NCBI RefSeq assembly: GCF_900104225.1
Contig: NZ_FNJK01000005.1
Span: 1 to 64,000 of the forward strand
Origin: Streptococcus equinus
GTDB lineage: Bacteria; Bacillota; Bacilli; Lactobacillales; Streptococcaceae
Length of the DNA stretch: 64,000 nt
Direction: 5' to 3'
Shown: positions 37,721-47,128 of the stretch, piece by piece
Position numbering within the stretch: position 1 is the first letter of the stretch
Layout of the letters: each line of letters starts with the position of its first letter
The notes under the pieces: model-generated
Seen by the model: only the letters and a program-made list of their open reading frames with translations
Databases searched by the model: none
Told to the model about the DNA's origin: nothing
Translations under genes and position numbers: made by a program

Positions 37721-37764
37721 TTGACAAATGTAGACGATAGAATTATAATAAATTTACAAATGTA
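37721..37764 (+). promoter_or_regulatory. cop promoter with two CopY boxes
   Basis: TTGACA (37721-37726), 17 bp, TATAAT (37744-37749). GACAAATGTA (37723-37732) overlaps the -35 and TACAAATGTA (37755-37764) overlaps the start point; the second is an exact TACAnnTGTA CopY box, the first differs by one base. CopY-zinc represses; copper releases it. Confidence 0.92.
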
Positions 37765-37792
37765 AACTAAACGATTTTTAGAAAGGAATGCT

Positions 37793-38224
37793 ATGTCAAT
37801 TTCAAAATCAGAATGGGAGATCATGCGCGTGATTTGGACCAAAGATGCGGCAACGAGTGGTCAGATTCTTGATATTCTAGGTGAAAAAAATAGCTGGACG
37901 TCTTCAACAGTTAAGACTTTTTTGAAACGTCTAGTTGATAAAGGTTACTTGACAAGAAAAAGGTCTGGTAAGTCTTATCTTTATTCAAGTACTCTCACTG
38001 AACAAGATGCTATGAACCAACAGGTTGATGACTTATTTGATAAATTTTGTCAGCGTAAGCACACGATGATTCTTAAGCATCTACTCAAAGAAACTCCCAT
38101 GACCTTAACTGACATCGCTGCTTTGCAAGCTCTGCTATTAGCCAAAAAAGAAGAAGCTTTGGATGAAGTACCTTGTAATTGTATTCCTGGACAATGTCGT
38201 TGTAAAGAACATTTTGATCTTTAG
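37793..38224 (+). CDS. copY: Copper-responsive repressor CopY
   Basis: 143 residues of the BlaI/MecI/CopY winged-helix family (SEWEIMRVIWTKDAATSGQILDIL; WTSSTVKTFLKRLVDKGYL). The C-terminal CNCIPGQCRC (CxCx4CxC) is the metal-binding switch. AGAAAGGA lies before the ATG. First gene of copYAZ. Confidence 0.96.
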   Translation: MSISKSEWEIMRVIWTKDAATSGQILDILGEKNSWTSSTVKTFLKRLVDKGYLTRKRSGKSYLYSSTLTEQDAMNQQVDDLFDKFCQRKHTMILKHLLKETPMTLTDIAALQALLLAKKEEALDEVPCNCIPGQCRCKEHFDL

Positions 38225-38260
38225 TGGTTGATTTGTGATATTTTGACAGAAAGGTGTCTT

Positions 38261-40498
38261 ATGGAAAAAGAAGAAGTCTTTGTCATTGATGGCATGACCT
38301 GTGCGGCTTGTGCTTTAACCGTCGAAAATGCTGTCAATAAAATAGATCATGTCGATTCGGCTGTTGTCAATCTAACAACAGAGAAAATGACTGTGCGTTA
38401 TAATCCTGATTTAGTCAGTGAGGCAGAAATTGAAAAAGCGGTGGTTGACGCTGGTTATGGCGCTTGTGTCTTTGACCCGACAACAGCTAAAAGTCAATCA
38501 GAACGTCAAAGTGAAGTCACTCATAACATGTGGCACAAATTTTTATGGTCTGCTTTATTTGCTGTTCCTTTGCTTTATCTTTCAATGGGAAGTATGATGG
38601 GACTCTGGGTTCCACAAATCGTTAGCTTGTCAGTTCATCCGTTGGCTTATGCGCTGGTTCAGCTAGCTTTGACTTTACCTGTCATGTATTTTGGGCGTCG
38701 CTTTTATGTTAATGGTTTTCGTGCTTTAGCTAAAGCTCATCCCAATATGGATTCCTTGGTTGCTTTAGCGACAAGTGCAGCCTTTTTATACAGCCTTTAC
38801 AGCACTTACCATATCGCCTTAGGACATGTGCACCACGCGCATATGCTTTACTTTGAATCAGTTGCGGTGATTTTAACTTTGATTACTTTGGGAAAATACT
38901 TTGAAACTCTTTCAAAAGGACGTACATCAGATGCTATTCAAAAGTTATTAACGCTGTCAGCCAAAGAAGCAACAGTTATTCGTGACGGGATTGAACAAAC
39001 TGTTCCAATTGATCAAGTACTTGTCGGTGACCTTATCTTGGTTAAACCAGGTGAGAAAATTCCTGTTGATGGTATGGTGGTTTCAGGACATTCAGCCATT
39101 GATGAATCCATGCTAACTGGTGAGAGCATTCCTGTTGAAAAGAATGTAGACGACAAGGTCTTTGGTGCTTCTATTAACGGGCAAGGTTCACTGACCATTC
39201 GTGCTGAAAAAGTTGGCGATGAAACCCTCTTAGCACAGATTGTTAAGTTGGTAGAAGATGCTCAGCAAACTAAAGCACCTATCGCCAAGATTGCTGATAG
39301 GGTTGCTGGGGTCTTTGTACCATTTGTTATTGTAATTGCTCTTATTACATTTATCTTTTGGTATTTTATCATGGGGCATAGTTTTATCTTTGCTCTTCAA
39401 GTAGCGATTGCTGTTTTAGTTATTGCTTGTCCTTGTGCGCTTGGTCTTGCTACCCCAACGGCTATCATGGTTGGTACAGGGCGCGGTGCTGAAAGTGGTA
39501 TTCTTTATAAACGTGGTGACACTCTTGAAAATGCTCATCATCTTGATACTATTGTTTTTGACAAGACAGGAACAATTACTCAAGGAAAACCACAAGTTGT
39601 TGATATCTTTGCTTACCAAGGTGATGAGAGCAGCCTTCTTGGTCAGGTCGCTTCTATTGAAAAATATTCAGAGCACCCACTTAGTCAGGCAATCGTAGAA
39701 AAAGCAGCAGCTGCTAAGGTAACTTTGACAGAAGTTGAGGACTTTACTTCATTAACAGGGCTTGGACTCCAAGCTAACGTTAATGGTCAGATGATTTTAG
39801 TTGGTAACCGTAGGTTGATGGAAAGTCATCACATTGACCTAAGTAAAAGCGAGGAAGCGGTGCTTTCTGCGACGCAAAAAGGGCAAACCCCAATTTACGT
39901 TTCGGCTAATCAGCAACTTTTGGGTGTGATTACTCTTGCTGATTTGTTAAAAGCAGACAGCGAAGAGACTGTTGCTAAATTGCAAGAACAAGGCATTGAG
40001 GTTGTCATGTTGACAGGTGATAATAGCAAAACTGCGCAAGCTATTGCTAATCAAGCAGGTATTAAAACCGTTATTAGCGAAGTTTTACCAGACCAAAAAT
40101 CACAAGTCATCAAGGATTTGCAAAGTCAAGGGAAAATGGTTGCTATGGTTGGAGATGGCATTAATGATGCGCCGGCTCTGGCTAGTTCAGATATCGGGAT
40201 TGCAGTAGGAACTGGAACGGATATTGCTATCGAGTCAGCTGATATTATTCTGATGAAACCGGAAATTTCGGATGTACTTAAAGCTTTGAGCATCAGTCGT
40301 TTAACTATTAAAGTGGTTAAAGAAAATCTTTTCTGGGCTTTCATTTATAATATCTTGGCAATTCCGATTGCTATGGGTGTTTTATATCTTTTTGGTGGAC
40401 CGTTACTTAATCCGATGATTGCTGGTTTTGCTATGGGATTTAGCTCAGTTTCAGTTGTTTTAAATGCACTTCGCTTAAAATATATAAAAATAGATTAA
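38261..40498 (+). CDS. copA: Copper-exporting P1B-type ATPase CopA
   Basis: 745 residues. One N-terminal heavy-metal domain with GMTCAAC (11-17), the CPC ion channel motif at 390-392, phospho-Asp434 in DKTGT, the A-domain TGE, and the [10 protein letters not shown] hinge. Start at ATG 38261 behind AGAAAGGTG; an upstream in-frame start at 38228 has no ribosome site. Exports Cu(I). Last codon overlaps an ORF extension of copZ. Confidence 0.96.
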   Translation: MEKEEVFVIDGMTCAACALTVENAVNKIDHVDSAVVNLTTEKMTVRYNPDLVSEAEIEKAVVDAGYGACVFDPTTAKSQSERQSEVTHNMWHKFLWSALFAVPLLYLSMGSMMGLWVPQIVSLSVHPLAYALVQLALTLPVMYFGRRFYVNGFRALAKAHPNMDSLVALATSAAFLYSLYSTYHIALGHVHHAHMLYFESVAVILTLITLGKYFETLSKGRTSDAIQKLLTLSAKEATVIRDGIEQTVPIDQVLVGDLILVKPGEKIPVDGMVVSGHSAIDESMLTGESIPVEKNVDDKVFGASINGQGSLTIRAEKVGDETLLAQIVKLVEDAQQTKAPIAKIADRVAGVFVPFVIVIALITFIFWYFIMGHSFIFALQVAIAVLVIACPCALGLATPTAIMVGTGRGAESGILYKRGDTLENAHHLDTIVFDKTGTITQGKPQVVDIFAYQGDESSLLGQVASIEKYSEHPLSQAIVEKAAAAKVTLTEVEDFTSLTGLGLQANVNGQMILVGNRRLMESHHIDLSKSEEAVLSATQKGQTPIYVSANQQLLGVITLADLLKADSEETVAKLQEQGIEVVMLTGDNSKTAQAIANQAGIKTVISEVLPDQKSQVIKDLQSQGKMVAMVGDGINDAPALASSDIGIAVGTGTDIAIESADIILMKPEISDVLKALSISRLTIKVVKENLFWAFIYNILAIPIAMGVLYLFGGPLLNPMIAGFAMGFSSVSVVLNALRLKYIKID

Positions 40499-40518
40499 TG
40501 GTTATAAAGGAGTTTTAC

Positions 40519-40725
40519 ATGGAAAAAACATATGAAGTTACTGGTATGAAATGTCAAGGTTGTGTCACAAAAGTGACTGAAAAATTATCAGCCGTTCCTG
40601 GTGTCAAATCTGTTAAAGTGGACTTGGAGAAAAAACAAGCAACTATAACAGGACGTCCATTTAAGTTCTTTTTGAAACGCTCACTAAAAGGAACAAAATT
40701 TAACCTTGGCAAAGAAATTAAGTAA
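40519..40725 (+). CDS. copZ: Copper chaperone CopZ
   Basis: 68 residues; ferredoxin-like heavy-metal domain with MKCQGC (MxCxxC) at 10-15. Start at ATG 40519 with AAGGAG upstream. The C-terminal third (PFKFFLKRSLKG...) is more basic than in enterococcal CopZ. Delivers Cu(I) to CopA or CopY. Confidence 0.93.
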   Translation: MEKTYEVTGMKCQGCVTKVTEKLSAVPGVKSVKVDLEKKQATITGRPFKFFLKRSLKGTKFNLGKEIK

Positions 40726-40732
40726 AATTTAG

Positions 40733-40758
40733 AAAAACAGAGCTTGCTCTGTTTTTTT
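40733..40758 (+). terminator. Terminator of copYAZ
   Basis: AACAGAGC-TT-GCTCTGTT followed by a T run. Confidence 0.93.
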
Positions 40759-40814
40759 ACTTGTTCAAAAATGATAAACTAGTCTGGTAAGAAAAAATAT
40801 AGTTTGGAATCAAA

Positions 40815-41441
40815 ATGACGATGAATGTTTGGGATTTATTGAGTATCATTGGTTCTATTGCTTTTGCTTTGTCTGGAGCGATTGTAGCAATGGAAGAAGA
40901 TTTTGACATTCTTGGGATTTTTATCCTAGGATTTGTGACTGCTTTTGGCGGTGGGGCGATTCGTAACCTTTTAATTGGTTTGCCTATCAGTGCCCTCTGG
41001 TCACAAAGTCAGTGCTTTTATTTTGCTTTAGCGGCCATGTTGTTTATCATGATATTTCCAAATATCATTACGCATAAAGGTTGGAGAAAAGCTGAAGTCT
41101 TAACGGATGCTATCGGATTAGCAGCTTTTAGCGTTCAAGGGGCTATGTACGCTGTTAAATTACACCAACCTTTGAGTGCGGTGATTGTAGCAGCTGTTTT
41201 AACAGGTGCCGGTGGCGGTATCGTTCGAGATGTCCTAGCAGGTCGAAAACCAAGTGTTTTAAGAAGTGAAGTATATGCTGGTTGGGCAATTTTAGCAGCG
41301 CTAGCTATTTATTTTAAAATCGTTCATAATGATCCTGGCTATTATTTATTAGTTTTAATTCTGACAATCTTACGTATGATAGGCTACTGGCGTCAGTGGC
41401 ATTTGCCAAAAATTAAACGGAAGGTCTCTAAAAATGATTAA
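40815..41441 (+). CDS. TRIC-type (UPF0126/YicG) cation channel family protein
   Basis: 208 residues, seven hydrophobic segments with an internal duplication: GGGAIRNLLIG (about 51-61) and GAGGGIVRDVLAG (about 135-147) are the paired pore motifs of the prokaryotic trimeric intracellular cation channel family. Overlaps the next gene by 8 bp. Confidence 0.87.
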   Translation: MTMNVWDLLSIIGSIAFALSGAIVAMEEDFDILGIFILGFVTAFGGGAIRNLLIGLPISALWSQSQCFYFALAAMLFIMIFPNIITHKGWRKAEVLTDAIGLAAFSVQGAMYAVKLHQPLSAVIVAAVLTGAGGGIVRDVLAGRKPSVLRSEVYAGWAILAALAIYFKIVHNDPGYYLLVLILTILRMIGYWRQWHLPKIKRKVSKND

Positions 41442-42246
41442 ATTAATTGCAATCGATTTAGATGGAACATTACTAAATTCAGATAAAAAAATTCCTGAAG
41501 AAAATATTAAAGCAATCCAAAAAGCAGCACAAGCTGGTGTTAAAATCGTTCTTTGTACAGGACGTCCAAAATCAGGAATTCTTCCCTATTTTGAAAAATT
41601 AGGATTGACTGATGAAGAGTACGTCATTATGAACAATGGCTGTACAATCTATAACACAAAAAATTGGGAATTGGTTAGTTATGCTCAAGTGTCAAATGAC
41701 GAATTAGATAAGCTTAATCATGCTATTTCAGAATACCCAGATGTTTGCTTAACGTTGACAGGTGAAAAACATTATTACGCTGTTGGAAACGAAGTCCCAG
41801 AATTAGTTCAATATGATGCAGGGCTTGTTTTTGATACAGCCATCGCAGCTAGCCTGGAAGAAATGAAAGCAACTTCAGAGATTATTTTCCAAGCTATGTA
41901 TATGGCAAAAGCACCTCAGTTAAATCCTTTCCAAGAAGCTAAAGAAGAAGCTTTAGCCAAAGAATTTAGTGTGGTTCGTAGCCAAGAATATATCTTTGAA
42001 GCTATGCCAAAAGGCTACACGAAAGCAACTGCTTTAAAAGCTTTATCAGAAAAACTTGGCTTTTCTCCAGCTGAAGTCATGGCACTTGGTGATGCAGCAA
42101 ATGATTTAGAAATGCTAGAATTTGCAGCCCACAGTGTCGCTATGGGAAATGCTACAGATGAAGTGAAAGCTATTTGTCGCTATGAAACAACAACTAACGA
42201 CCAAGCGGGTGTTGCTCAAGCTATCTATGACTACGTTTTAAAATAA
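41434..42246 (+). CDS. Cof-type HAD phosphatase (YidA-like sugar phosphatase)
   Basis: 270 residues: IDLDGTLLNSDKKI (motif I), CTGRP, and ALGDAANDLEMLEFA (motif III). C2-capped HAD-IIB, like YidA. Overlap with the channel gene suggests one transcript. Confidence 0.9.
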   Translation: MIKLIAIDLDGTLLNSDKKIPEENIKAIQKAAQAGVKIVLCTGRPKSGILPYFEKLGLTDEEYVIMNNGCTIYNTKNWELVSYAQVSNDELDKLNHAISEYPDVCLTLTGEKHYYAVGNEVPELVQYDAGLVFDTAIAASLEEMKATSEIIFQAMYMAKAPQLNPFQEAKEEALAKEFSVVRSQEYIFEAMPKGYTKATALKALSEKLGFSPAEVMALGDAANDLEMLEFAAHSVAMGNATDEVKAICRYETTTNDQAGVAQAIYDYVLK

Positions 42247-42263
42247 TAACTAAGAAAATAAAA

Positions 42264-42294
42264 AAGACCGCCCAAGTTTAACTTGAGCGGTCTT
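42264..42294. terminator. Bidirectional terminator between the HAD and TetR genes
   Basis: AAGACCGC / GCGGTCTT with inner AAGTT / ACTT; A-rich left flank gives the T run for the minus strand. Confidence 0.85.
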
Positions 42295-42300
42295 ATCTTC

Positions 42301-42858
42301 TTATAAGAAAAGTGGTAAACCGATTGCGGCAACTTCCTCTGCTGGGATACGCATATCATCAGCTACCCAGTTAGAGATTACTGAGATAATGGCGTTGCTC
42401 CAGAACGAATTGGTGTAGCGGGAATCGTGTTTTTTCTTGAACCTTTGATAAGCTTTTAGACGTTTAGAGACAATGCTCGTCAAAAGTTTTTCTAGGTGTT
42501 GCTCAAAAATCGTGCAAAGAACTTGCGCTTCTTTTTTAGCTTCGGTCAATATGAAAAGCCAAGCTTGGGAGAGCTGACTTTTCAAATCAAATGCTTTGAG
42601 ACCACGAAAAATCCGACGAACGATTTGGGTTAGAATAGACTCTAAAATAGCTTCTTTAGATTTGTAATTACGATAGAATGCGTTGCGTGAGACACCTGCT
42701 TTAGCAACGAGTTCAGAGATAGTAATTTGGCTCAAGGTTTTCTTTTCAAGAAGGAGCAAAAGTGCCGTTTCTAAAGCCTCACGAGTGAGTTTTCGAGATT
42801 CTTTATTAGAAACTTGCAGATTTTGCAAGGACTTTTTTGAAATTGTCTTTTCCGTCAT
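42301..42858 (-). CDS. TetR/AcrR family transcriptional regulator
   Basis: 185 residues. The DNA-binding helices are at about 23-68 (TREALETALLLLLEKKTLSQITISELVAKAGVSRNAFYRNYKSKEAIL). C-terminal ligand domain has no recognisable signature. Divergent from degV, 132 bp away, which is a natural target. Confidence 0.85.
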   Translation of the reverse strand: MTEKTISKKSLQNLQVSNKESRKLTREALETALLLLLEKKTLSQITISELVAKAGVSRNAFYRNYKSKEAILESILTQIVRRIFRGLKAFDLKSQLSQAWLFILTEAKKEAQVLCTIFEQHLEKLLTSIVSKRLKAYQRFKKKHDSRYTNSFWSNAIISVISNWVADDMRIPAEEVAAIGLPLFL

Positions 42859-42990
42859 GACAAAAACCTCTTACTTGTGACATCTGATTGTTTTTAATAC
42901 TAAGATAAAGGCATTAATGATATAATTTTAGGTGAAAATACTTTGTTTGTCAAATAAATTTTAAATTCAAATGGATTGGAGGAAATAGAT

Positions 42991-43836
42991 ATGACTTGGA
43001 AAATCGTTACAGATTCTGGATGCGACCTTCGCCGTATTGAAGGGCTTACAGAACACACAGAATTTCAAAATGTGCCACTAACGATTCAAATTGGTTCAGA
43101 AGTTTTTGTGGATGATGAAGGATTAGACGTTGCTGATATGATGACGACAATGTACGCAAGCCCTGTTTCATCAAAATCAAGTTGTCCTAGTCCAGATGCC
43201 TTTTTACAAGCTTACCAAGGTGCTGAAAATGTTATTGCCATTACCATTACGGGTAATCTTTCAGGAAGTCACAATAGTGCGCAAGTTGCAAAACACATGC
43301 TCTTAGAGGAACATCCAAATGTGAATGTTCACGTGATTGATTCTCTTTCAGCAGGTGGCGAAATCGATTTGATTGTTCTTGAGTTGAATCGCTTGATTGC
43401 TCAAGGATTAAGCTTTGATGAAGTGGTTGAAGCTATCACAGCTTATCAAGAAAAGACAAAATTATTGTTTGTTTTAGCACGTGTGGATAACCTTGTTAAA
43501 AATGGTCGCTTGAGCAAATTAGTCGGAAAAGTTGTTGGACTTTTGAACATTCGTATGGTTGGTAAAGCAAGTGACGAAGGAAAATTGGAACTCCTTCACA
43601 AAGCGCGTGGTCAGAAAAAAGCTGTTCAAGCAACCGTTGAGGAAATGTTCAAAGAAGGTTATCAAGGTGGCAAGGTTATGATTGCTCACGCAAATAACGA
43701 AAAAGCTTGTCAACAATTGAGTGACAAAATCAAAGAAAAATACCCACAGGCTGATGTTCGCTTTATCCCCGCATCAGGTCTTTGCAGCTTTTACGGTGAA
43801 GATGGCGGTATTTTATTAGGATACGAAACAGTGTAA
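42991..43836 (+). CDS. DegV family fatty-acid-binding protein
   Basis: 281 residues; KIVTDSGCDL at the N-terminus, SSCPSPDAF, TGNLSGSHNSA and the domain-2 segment VDNLVKNGRLSK are typical. DegV/FakB proteins present fatty acids to FakA kinase for exogenous fatty-acid use. Start ATG 42991 behind GGAGGAAA. Confidence 0.93.
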   Translation: MTWKIVTDSGCDLRRIEGLTEHTEFQNVPLTIQIGSEVFVDDEGLDVADMMTTMYASPVSSKSSCPSPDAFLQAYQGAENVIAITITGNLSGSHNSAQVAKHMLLEEHPNVNVHVIDSLSAGGEIDLIVLELNRLIAQGLSFDEVVEAITAYQEKTKLLFVLARVDNLVKNGRLSKLVGKVVGLLNIRMVGKASDEGKLELLHKARGQKKAVQATVEEMFKEGYQGGKVMIAHANNEKACQQLSDKIKEKYPQADVRFIPASGLCSFYGEDGGILLGYETV

Positions 43837-43844
43837 GTCAATAT

Positions 43845-43875
43845 AAAACTGCATGAGTATAACTCATGCAGTTTT
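43845..43875. terminator. Bidirectional terminator after degV
   Basis: AAAACTGCATGAGT-ATA-ACTCATGCAGTTTT, a perfect 14-bp stem. Confidence 0.93.
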
Positions 43876-43892
43876 TGCATATTGATGAAAAA

Positions 43893-44402
43893 TCAAGACT
43901 TATTTTTCTTATGACTAAGTGAACTGTATTTTGAAATGGCTATTAAGGTCGTTAGTGTGATGACAACATCCATAACTAAAGCAGGATAAGCTTTGATGGT
44001 GAAATCGTAAAAAGACCACAGTAGCATATTTTCAACAGTAACCCAGCGCAGCCATTGAACTTTGCTAGTCATAAAGGTAATGATGGTATAAGACACAGAC
44101 GAAATCAAGGGAAGAAAGCCAATCAAACCAAGGTTGTTAAAGTAAGTCCCCGCAGAAACTTGGATAATCACTAAAATAATGGTTGTGTAGATGGAATCCC
44201 AATGTTTAATCATTAGTGTGTTACGAATAATGGATACGCTGATAGAGATAGCACCGGTGTAGCCACCGAGTAAAAAATTAGCAATCATCGTGAAAAAGTA
44301 ATCCGATAATTGCCAAGTTAACATACGTTTTTTTGTTTTAGCAAATGACGATATCGCTAAACAAGTTGCTCCAATCGCAGAAAAGATAAGTCCGATTGAC
44401 AT
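43893..44402 (-). CDS. YgjV-like membrane protein
   Basis: 169 residues with five or six hydrophobic segments (SIGLIFSAIGATCLAISSF; LLGGYTGAISISVSIIRN). Resembles the YgjV inner-membrane family; function unknown. It follows the repeat protein gene by 3 bp and is probably co-transcribed with it. Confidence 0.75.
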   Translation of the reverse strand: MSIGLIFSAIGATCLAISSFAKTKKRMLTWQLSDYFFTMIANFLLGGYTGAISISVSIIRNTLMIKHWDSIYTTIILVIIQVSAGTYFNNLGLIGFLPLISSVSYTIITFMTSKVQWLRWVTVENMLLWSFYDFTIKAYPALVMDVVITLTTLIAISKYSSLSHKKNKS

Positions 44403-44405
44403 CGA

Positions 44406-44981
44406 TTAATAACTGTAGTAAGTATAATTGCCATCAGTTACAGTTGTTGAATCAGTAGTATTGTCAGTTGAGCTTGTTGTAGCCGAAGAAGTTGTTGTAT
44501 CGGCACTTGAAATTGCGTTAGAAACAGCATCAAGTCGAGCTTGTAGTTGATTTTTTTTATCTTGATTAGTTACAGCGTCAATAGCAGCTTGTGCAGCATT
44601 AACGTTAGCACTAGTTTGTTCATTTTCAGCTGTTGTTACAGCATTTTCAGCGTTTGTCTGATTGGTAACTTCTGCTGAAACAGCATCTAATTGAGATTGC
44701 AAATCTGTTTTTTTAGCTTCATCTGAAATTTTATTAATAGCAGCTTGTGCGTTAGTCACAGCATCTGCTGAAGGATTAGCTTTAGCTTGATCCAACAATG
44801 ATTGGGCATTAGCTTCTAAATCAGCTTCACTTGATGATGACGAAGATGTAGCAGAAGTTCGTGGTTCTGAACTTGAAGTACTCGTATGCGTATTACCAAA
44901 GAAAAGATAAATACCACCTGCAAAGGCAATTAAAATAATGCTTAAAATAAAATAAGTTACTTCACTTTTTGAGGCTTTCAT
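44406..44981 (-). CDS. Membrane-anchored extracellular protein with two helical repeats, unknown function
   Basis: 191 residues: TM anchor at about 9-28, a Ser/Thr-rich linker (31-52), two homologous Ala/Asn/Gln-rich units of about 45 residues (58-105 and 113-157; shared NAQ-AAI and DLQSQLDAVS / NQLQARLDAVS endings), then a Thr/Ser stretch and an aromatic end YTYYSY. No sortase or lipobox signal. It appears to be displayed outside the membrane. I do not recognise the family. Confidence 0.7.
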   Translation of the reverse strand: MKASKSEVTYFILSIILIAFAGGIYLFFGNTHTSTSSSEPRTSATSSSSSSEADLEANAQSLLDQAKANPSADAVTNAQAAINKISDEAKKTDLQSQLDAVSAEVTNQTNAENAVTTAENEQTSANVNAAQAAIDAVTNQDKKNQLQARLDAVSNAISSADTTTSSATTSSTDNTTDSTTVTDGNYTYYSY

Positions 44982-45352
44982 AAAAACTCCTTTTAAAAAA
45001 GATTAAATATAATAAATATAATGTGATAAGGAATCCAATATCACAAGTTTGGTAAATAAACAGATTTAGTTGTATTGCGTGATAAACACGGCATCTCTAA
45101 CTATTATAACATATAAATGGGAGCGCAATAATTTTTTTTCTAAAAAGCTCGGCTATTTTTAGTTTTTTATCATTTTTATTCGAAAATACGTCAGTAGGGA
45201 AGAAAAAATAACTTTTCTTAAAAGAGTGATATTATTCAGTTAGTTATCAATTTAGAAAAAGCTTAAAAAATACTTGTTTGTTTTCTACGAATACATTAAA
45301 ATGGAGGTATCGGGTTTTTTTCCGAGAAAATTATGATATTGAGGATAAGACT
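44982..45352. other. 370-bp divergent intergenic region
   Basis: A/T-rich. It holds a TATAAT on the minus strand (45108-45103) that can serve the repeat-protein gene and, on the plus strand, the cin-box described separately. I see no further gene. Confidence 0.6.
45286..45293 (+). promoter_or_regulatory. Candidate ComX cin-box (TACGAATA)
   Basis: An exact TACGAATA, preceded by the T-rich TTTGTTTTTTC-type stretch seen in late competence promoters, 59 bp upstream of the Na/Pi cotransporter GTG and in the right orientation. Confidence 0.45.
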
Positions 45353-46984
45353 GTGTCAGTAAATTGGCAAGAAATTGCTTTTGGTTTTTTTGGAGGTCTA
45401 GGACTCTTTCTCTTTAGTATTAAATACATGGGAGACGGTCTTCAACAGGCTGCGGGAGATAGACTTCGTTTTTATATCGACAAATATACGAGTAATCCTT
45501 TCTTAGGAATTCTTGTTGGTTTAGCCATGTCAGCCCTAATCCAATCAAGTTCAGGGGTAACGGTTATTACTGTTGGACTTGTGTCAGCAGGACTTTTGAC
45601 CTTGAGACAAGCGATTGGTATTGTCATGGGAGCCAATATCGGGACAACTGTAACGTCCTTTCTGATTGGTTTTAATTTGGGTGATTATGCACTCCCAATG
45701 ATTTTTATTGGTGCTGCTTTGTTATTTTTTACGTCTAACCGACGTTTGAATAATATCGGACGTATTATCTTTGGTGTTGGAGGAATTTTCTTCTCTCTAA
45801 ATATCATGGGTGATGCGATGGAGCCATTGAAATCTGTCTCAGCTTTTCAGGATTATTTAGCGACCTTAGGTGATAAACCAATTATGGGGGTTTTGATTGG
45901 GACTGGCTTGACCATGCTTATCCAATCATCTGCCGCAATCATTGGTATCCTACAAGGTTTATACGCTGGTCATTTGCTTGACCTTCAAGGATCAATTCCA
46001 ATTCTTTTGGGAAGCAACATTGGGACTTGTATCACAGCCGTACTTGCTGCGATTGGTTCTAATATCTCAGCAAAACGAGTTGCTGGAGCTCACGTTCTTT
46101 TTAATGTTGTCGGAACAGTGCTCTTTATGGTTTTATTGGTGCCATTTACTAGCTTAATGCAGTGGATGGAAGTTCATTTCAATTTGACACCAGCCATGAC
46201 AGTTGCTTTTGCACATGGTACTTTTAATATTACAAATACCATTTTGCTCTTCCCATTCATTGGAACTTTAGCATTTGTTGTGACAAAATTAATTCCTGGT
46301 GAAGATGAAGCTGTTAAATATAAAGCTATTTACCTTGATAAGATTATTTTAAAACAAGCGCCAGCTATTGCCCTTGGGAATGCTAAAAAACAATTGATTC
46401 ACTTGGGTGCTTTTGCAACACAAGCTTTTGAAGCGGCATTCTTGTTTGTTGAAACATGTAATGAAAAATATGCTGATAAAACACAAAAATTTGAGGATAC
46501 AATTAATAATGTCGATGAAGAATTGACAAAATACTTAATTGATCTTTCAAGTGAACAATTGAATCAACACGAAAGTGAAATTTTATCAAGTATTTTAGAT
46601 TCATCACGTGATTTAGAACGTATTGGAGATCACAGTATTAGCCTAGTTCACTTGATGGAACATAATATTTCAAAAGATATTACCTTCTCACAATCAGCTG
46701 TTCAAGAAATCGATAAACTTTATCATGAAACACATCGTATGATTTTGGATTCATTGAAAGTTGTCATTGATAATGACCTTGAATTGGCAGGAGAATTGGT
46801 TGAACGTCATAAAGAAATTGCGCATTTGGAACGTCGTATTCGTAAAGATCATATAAAACGTATGAACAATGGCGAATGTACACCACTTGCAGGGGTTAAC
46901 TTTATCGACTTAATCACACCATGTACACGTATCACTGACCATGCTTTGAACTTGGTTGAAAAAGTACTTGAAAATCAAATTTAA
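45353..46984 (+). CDS. Na/Pi cotransporter family protein with C-terminal PhoU domain
   Basis: 543 residues from GTG 45353, chosen because pneumococcal homologues begin at the matching MSxNWQEI and AGGATAAGACT lies upstream. Eight or more TM segments with paired QSSSGVT (about 64-70) and QSSAAIIG repeats, each followed by GANIGTTVTS / GSNIGTCITA, then a C-terminal PhoU-like helical region (about 345-543). Imports phosphate or related anions with sodium. Confidence 0.92.
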   Translation: MSVNWQEIAFGFFGGLGLFLFSIKYMGDGLQQAAGDRLRFYIDKYTSNPFLGILVGLAMSALIQSSSGVTVITVGLVSAGLLTLRQAIGIVMGANIGTTVTSFLIGFNLGDYALPMIFIGAALLFFTSNRRLNNIGRIIFGVGGIFFSLNIMGDAMEPLKSVSAFQDYLATLGDKPIMGVLIGTGLTMLIQSSAAIIGILQGLYAGHLLDLQGSIPILLGSNIGTCITAVLAAIGSNISAKRVAGAHVLFNVVGTVLFMVLLVPFTSLMQWMEVHFNLTPAMTVAFAHGTFNITNTILLFPFIGTLAFVVTKLIPGEDEAVKYKAIYLDKIILKQAPAIALGNAKKQLIHLGAFATQAFEAAFLFVETCNEKYADKTQKFEDTINNVDEELTKYLIDLSSEQLNQHESEILSSILDSSRDLERIGDHSISLVHLMEHNISKDITFSQSAVQEIDKLYHETHRMILDSLKVVIDNDLELAGELVERHKEIAHLERRIRKDHIKRMNNGECTPLAGVNFIDLITPCTRITDHALNLVEKVLENQI

Positions 46985-46994
46985 TAATAAATCG

Positions 46995-47033
46995 AACATC
47001 TTTGAGGCAGTGATGCTTCAAGGGTGTTTTTTT
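46995..47033 (+). terminator. Terminator of the Na/Pi cotransporter gene
   Basis: AACAtCtTTGAgGC pairs with GCtTCAAgGgTGTT, then seven T. Confidence 0.8.
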
Positions 47034-47107
47034 GGTATAAAGACCAATATAAAATTGGTCTAATTTTGGTATATACCATTTACAAAAAAGCGCTTTTATT
47101 TTATAAT
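47033..47107 (+). promoter_or_regulatory. nagA promoter with NagR-type palindromes
   Basis: TTTACA (47079-47084), 17 bp, TATAAT (47102-47107). TGGTATATACCA (47067-47078) sits just upstream of the -35, and AGACCAATA...TTGGTCT (47041-47061) further up; both use the TGGTnT/AnACCA half-sites of GntR-family NagR operators. nagR is not in the window. Confidence 0.7.
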
Positions 47108-47128
47108 ATAAACATGGAGGCGATTCAA

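Noticed and set aside
45278..45352. N-terminal extension of the Na/Pi cotransporter
   Set aside because: No ribosome site, not hydrophobic, overlaps the cin-box; homologues begin at the NWQEI segment.
47024..47128. N-terminal extension of nagA
   Set aside because: It runs through the operators and the -10 box, so it cannot be translated from this promoter; GGAGGCG serves ATG 47129.
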